A stretch of 64,000 nt of DNA, from NCBI RefSeq assembly GCF_000716535.1, contig NZ_JNWV01000041.1:1-64000 (forward strand). Reading direction: 5' to 3'. Below, in pieces: positions 61,952-64,000 of the stretch. The notes beneath the pieces are model-generated. The model was not told the origin of the DNA. It did not search any database and worked only from the letters and a program-made list of their open reading frames with translations. How positions within the stretch are numbered: position 1 is the stretch's first letter; each line of letters starts with the position of its first letter. The DNA comes from Streptomyces flaveolus (GTDB taxonomy: Bacteria; Actinomycetota; Actinomycetes; Streptomycetales; Streptomycetaceae). A program made the position numbers and the translations under genes.

Positions 61952-63277
61952 GTGCGTACGACCGCACCCAAGTCCCCCCACATATCCGGCAGATGGCGCC
62001 GGGTCGGCTCGGCAGCCGCGGCCACCGCCGCGCTCCTGTTCGCCGGGCTGGGCACCGCAGCCCACGCGGACGCCGCCACCCCGGCCAAGTCCGCGGCACC
62101 GGACGTGACCTGGACCGCCACCCCCTGTGCCACCCCGAAGCACAAGGGCGAACTGGCCTGCCACTCCTTCCGCGTCACCGGCGGTGTCACCGCCTTCGAG
62201 AAGGCCCAGGCCCGGCGGACCGGCACGACCGCCCGCATCACCCCCGAGGCCGCCGCCGCGAGCCCCACCGGCTACGGCCCCTCCGACCTCCAGGACGCCT
62301 ACGGCCTCACCTCCGCCGCCGCCTCCAACGGCTCCGGCGAGACCATCGCCATCGTCGACGCCTACGACGACCCCCACGCCGAGGCGGACCTCGCCCAGTA
62401 CCGCTCCACCTACGGCCTGCCCTCCTGCACCACCGCCAACGGCTGCTTCAAGAAGGTCGGCCAGACCGGCTCCACCACCTCCCTCCCCACCGCCGACAGC
62501 GGCTGGGCCGAGGAGGAGTCCCTGGACCTGGACATGGCCTCCGCCGTCTGCCCGAACTGCCACATCCTGCTCGTCGAGGCCAAGTCCGCGACCATGACCA
62601 ACCTGGGCACCGCGGTGAACGAGGCCGTCAAACTCGGCGCGAAGTACGTCTCCAACAGCTACGGCGGCTCGGAGTCCTCCGCCGACTCGACGTACGACTC
62701 CTCCTACTTCAACCACCCGGGCGTCGCCCTCACCGTCTCCGCCGGCGACGAGGGCTACGGCGCCGAGTACCCGGCCGCCTCCAAGTACGTCACCGCGGTC
62801 GGCGGCACCGCCCTGAAGACCTCCTCCACCACCCGGGGCTGGACCGAGACCGTCTGGAACACCTCCAGCACCGAGGGCACCGGCTCCGGCTGCTCCGCCT
62901 ACGACGCCAAGCCCACCTGGCAGACCGACACCGGCTGTGCCAGGCACACGATTTCGGACGTCTCCGCGGTGGCCGACCCCGCGACCGGCGTCTCCGTCTA
63001 CGACTCCTACGGCGTCACCGCCGGCTGGTACACCTTCGGCGGCACCAGCGCCTCCGCCCCGATCATCGCCGGCGTCTACGCCCTGGCCGGCACCCCGTCA
63101 AGCGGCAGCTACCCGGCCGAGTTCCCGTACGCGGCCGCCGGCACCCCCGCCCTGAACGACGTCACCAGCGGCAGCAACGGCACCTGCTCCACCGGCTACC
63201 TCTGCACCGCCAGGTCCGGCTACGACGGCCCCACCGGCCTGGGCACCCCCGAGGGCACGGACGCCTTCACCGGCTGA
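61952..63277 (+). CDS. Secreted S53-type (sedolisin-like) serine protease
   Basis: A 441-residue secreted protease. The GTG at 61952 follows AGGAGG; the signal ends at AHADA. The catalytic Ser lies in the family motif GGTSASAP, the Glu/Asp pair in EEESLDLDMAS and the oxyanion Asp in SAGDEG, matching sedolisins rather than subtilisins. A short propeptide-like region precedes. A strong terminator follows. The 229 bp before it hold no other gene. Confidence 0.88.
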   Translation: MRTTAPKSPHISGRWRRVGSAAAATAALLFAGLGTAAHADAATPAKSAAPDVTWTATPCATPKHKGELACHSFRVTGGVTAFEKAQARRTGTTARITPEAAAASPTGYGPSDLQDAYGLTSAAASNGSGETIAIVDAYDDPHAEADLAQYRSTYGLPSCTTANGCFKKVGQTGSTTSLPTADSGWAEEESLDLDMASAVCPNCHILLVEAKSATMTNLGTAVNEAVKLGAKYVSNSYGGSESSADSTYDSSYFNHPGVALTVSAGDEGYGAEYPAASKYVTAVGGTALKTSSTTRGWTETVWNTSSTEGTGSGCSAYDAKPTWQTDTGCARHTISDVSAVADPATGVSVYDSYGVTAGWYTFGGTSASAPIIAGVYALAGTPSSGSYPAEFPYAAAGTPALNDVTSGSNGTCSTGYLCTARSGYDGPTGLGTPEGTDAFTG

Positions 63278-63296
63278 GCACCCACCGCGGAACGGG

Positions 63297-63327
63297 CGGG
63301 CCACGGCACCCAGCCGTGGCCCGTTTT
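63297..63327 (+). terminator. Terminator after the S53 protease gene
   Basis: CGGGCCACGG (63297-63306) and CCGTGGCCCG (63314-63323) form a perfect 10-bp stem with a 7-base loop, then TTTT. Confidence 0.85.
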
Positions 63328-63485
63328 CGCGTCCCCGTGAGAACATCGACGCGACGCCTCACCCGACCGCTTCCACTCCGACCTCGTTGCCCGGCGTGAC
63401 CTGCCGTGATACACAGAGTGACCGAACGGGCTATTCGTACGAAACCCGCCAGTCAATGACGCCAAGTCGACATACGTTGGCGACG

Positions 63486-63498
63486 TTGTCGGCGACAA
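63486..63498. promoter_or_regulatory. TTGTCG-G-CGACAA palindrome before the last operon
   Basis: A perfect 6-bp inverted repeat with one central base, about 65 bp upstream of the two-TM protein gene. It may be an operator of the cluster that begins there. The remaining 63278-63563 gap holds the terminator and weak promoter-like hexamers. Confidence 0.45.
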
Positions 63499-63563
63499 TG
63501 AGGCCTGACCTCTGCACACCGCAGGGGCACTCACGGAACTACCCACCAGGGGCGGTGACTTAC

Positions 63564-63872
63564 ATGCTCTTTGCGGCCGACAAGGGAGACATCAACACCA
63601 TCATCGGCGGGATCGCTCCGGACTGGGGCCCCTTCGGCAGCCTGGGCAACGAGGCCAAGGTGATGATCGAGGTGGTCATGGCCGTGGCCATCCTCCTCTG
63701 CCTCGGCATCGCGGTGTGGGGCGCGGCGAAGCAGCGCATCGGCGCCACGGCCCTCCGGGACACCTTCAGCGCCGAACAGGGCAAGGGCCTCATCATCGCC
63801 GGGCTCACCGGGGTGTTCATCATCGGGTCCCTCGGCACACTGTTCACGATCGTGTACGGCATGGCGGTCTAG
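63564..63872 (+). CDS. Small two-TM protein, pilin-like (VirB2/TrbC-like topology)
   Basis: A 102-residue protein: short N-terminus (MLFAADKGDINTIIGGIAPD), two membrane helices (VVMAVAILLCLGIAVWGAA and GLIIAGLTGVFIIGSLGTLF) joined by a basic loop. The size and topology resemble VirB2/TrbC pilins of type IV secretion systems, and in Streptomyces this region contains the cmd cluster of membrane proteins plus an ATPase. The AGGGGCGGTG region before the ATG serves as RBS. A second gene follows 58 bp later. Confidence 0.65.
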   Translation: MLFAADKGDINTIIGGIAPDWGPFGSLGNEAKVMIEVVMAVAILLCLGIAVWGAAKQRIGATALRDTFSAEQGKGLIIAGLTGVFIIGSLGTLFTIVYGMAV

Positions 63873-63930
63873 CCCGTCCCCTCCACCCCACCCACCCGTC
63901 GTGCCCACCGGCTGAGGTTGCGTCTCCCTG

Positions 63931-64000
63931 ATGTCGAGTCACCACACCGCGCCCCCGCGGGAACCAGCACGGCTACCGTCGTATGTCTACGAGGGTGAGG
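63931..64000 (+). CDS. Start of the next gene (cut by window end)
   Basis: An open frame from the ATG at 63931 (MSSHHTAPPREPARLPSYVY) runs to the window edge with no stop. It follows the small two-TM gene on the same strand and is likely the second gene of that cluster. Function cannot be judged from 23 residues. Confidence 0.5.
   Translation, partial: MSSHHTAPPREPARLPSYVYEGE

Overview
The window is a high-GC actinobacterial chromosome segment that looks like the core of a Streptomyces chromosome. The signs are GC-rich codons with very rare TTA, many leaderless promoters, and a familiar Streptomyces gene set: nur, cysA, glnR, mshD, ppk, csoR, pst and pit genes, rsiG, dtd, DUF397/XRE modules and HelD-like helicase. 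From memory, the order follows the Streptomyces coelicolor SCO42xx to SCO413x interval read backwards. I found no rRNA, tRNA, insertion sequence, prophage or CRISPR array.

Layout. 0-5 kb: a secreted NlpC/P60 hydrolase, a receiver-PP2C phosphatase, a DUF2516 membrane protein, a heparin-binding-hemagglutinin-like coiled-coil protein and an XRE regulator with a clear operator. 4.7-12.4 kb: a FAD monooxygenase/TetR pair sharing an operator, a DrrC-like UvrA paralogue, a small HAD-like protein, and a HelD-type helicase behind its own TetR gene. 12.4-16.0 kb: an unusual accessory cluster of a GntR regulator with a TTA codon, two paralogous HAD proteins (one translationally coupled to the regulator) and a two-TM protein whose soluble domain resembles the C-terminal domain of the GntR protein. 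This is the best candidate here for an undescribed system. 16-19.4 kb: rsiG (c-di-GMP-dependent anti-sigma), dtd, and an XRE/two-DUF397/small-protein module, also with a TTA codon.

19.5-31 kb is mostly core: DUF1416, cysA with a cysteine-containing leader peptide, DUF2993, DUF3099, VOC, DsrE, a nitrobindin-like protein, Nur, YgfZ, a beta-lactamase-fold hydrolase (TTA codon), a repeat-rich membrane protein, a MoaD-like protein, an alpha/beta hydrolase, GlnR and a LacI regulator. 31-36 kb: an HtrA-like protease beside an OmpR-type two-component system (MprAB-PepD-like), then a divergent MarR/NmrA pair with two palindromes. 36.4-37 kb: a pectinesterase relic and a pair of DnaA-box-like sequences.

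37-54.5 kb is a phosphate and polyphosphate block: secreted 5'-nucleotidase, mshD, a YtrA-GntR/ABC exporter operon with a perfect 15-bp inverted repeat, ppk, CHAD protein, Nudix hydrolase, a LppX-like lipoprotein, csoR with its operator, a PhoU-like/Pit pair and pstSCAB behind an 11-bp-phased PHO box. 54.7-64 kb: a Tat-exported BBE flavoprotein lipoprotein, a PAP2 phosphatase with a PHO-box-like sequence upstream, a lytic transglycosylase-NlpC/P60 fusion, a trypsin-like protease, a decayed SDR gene with an expanded 9-bp repeat, an intact SDR/TetR pair, an S53-type protease, and a small two-TM protein that begins a cluster running off the end of the window.
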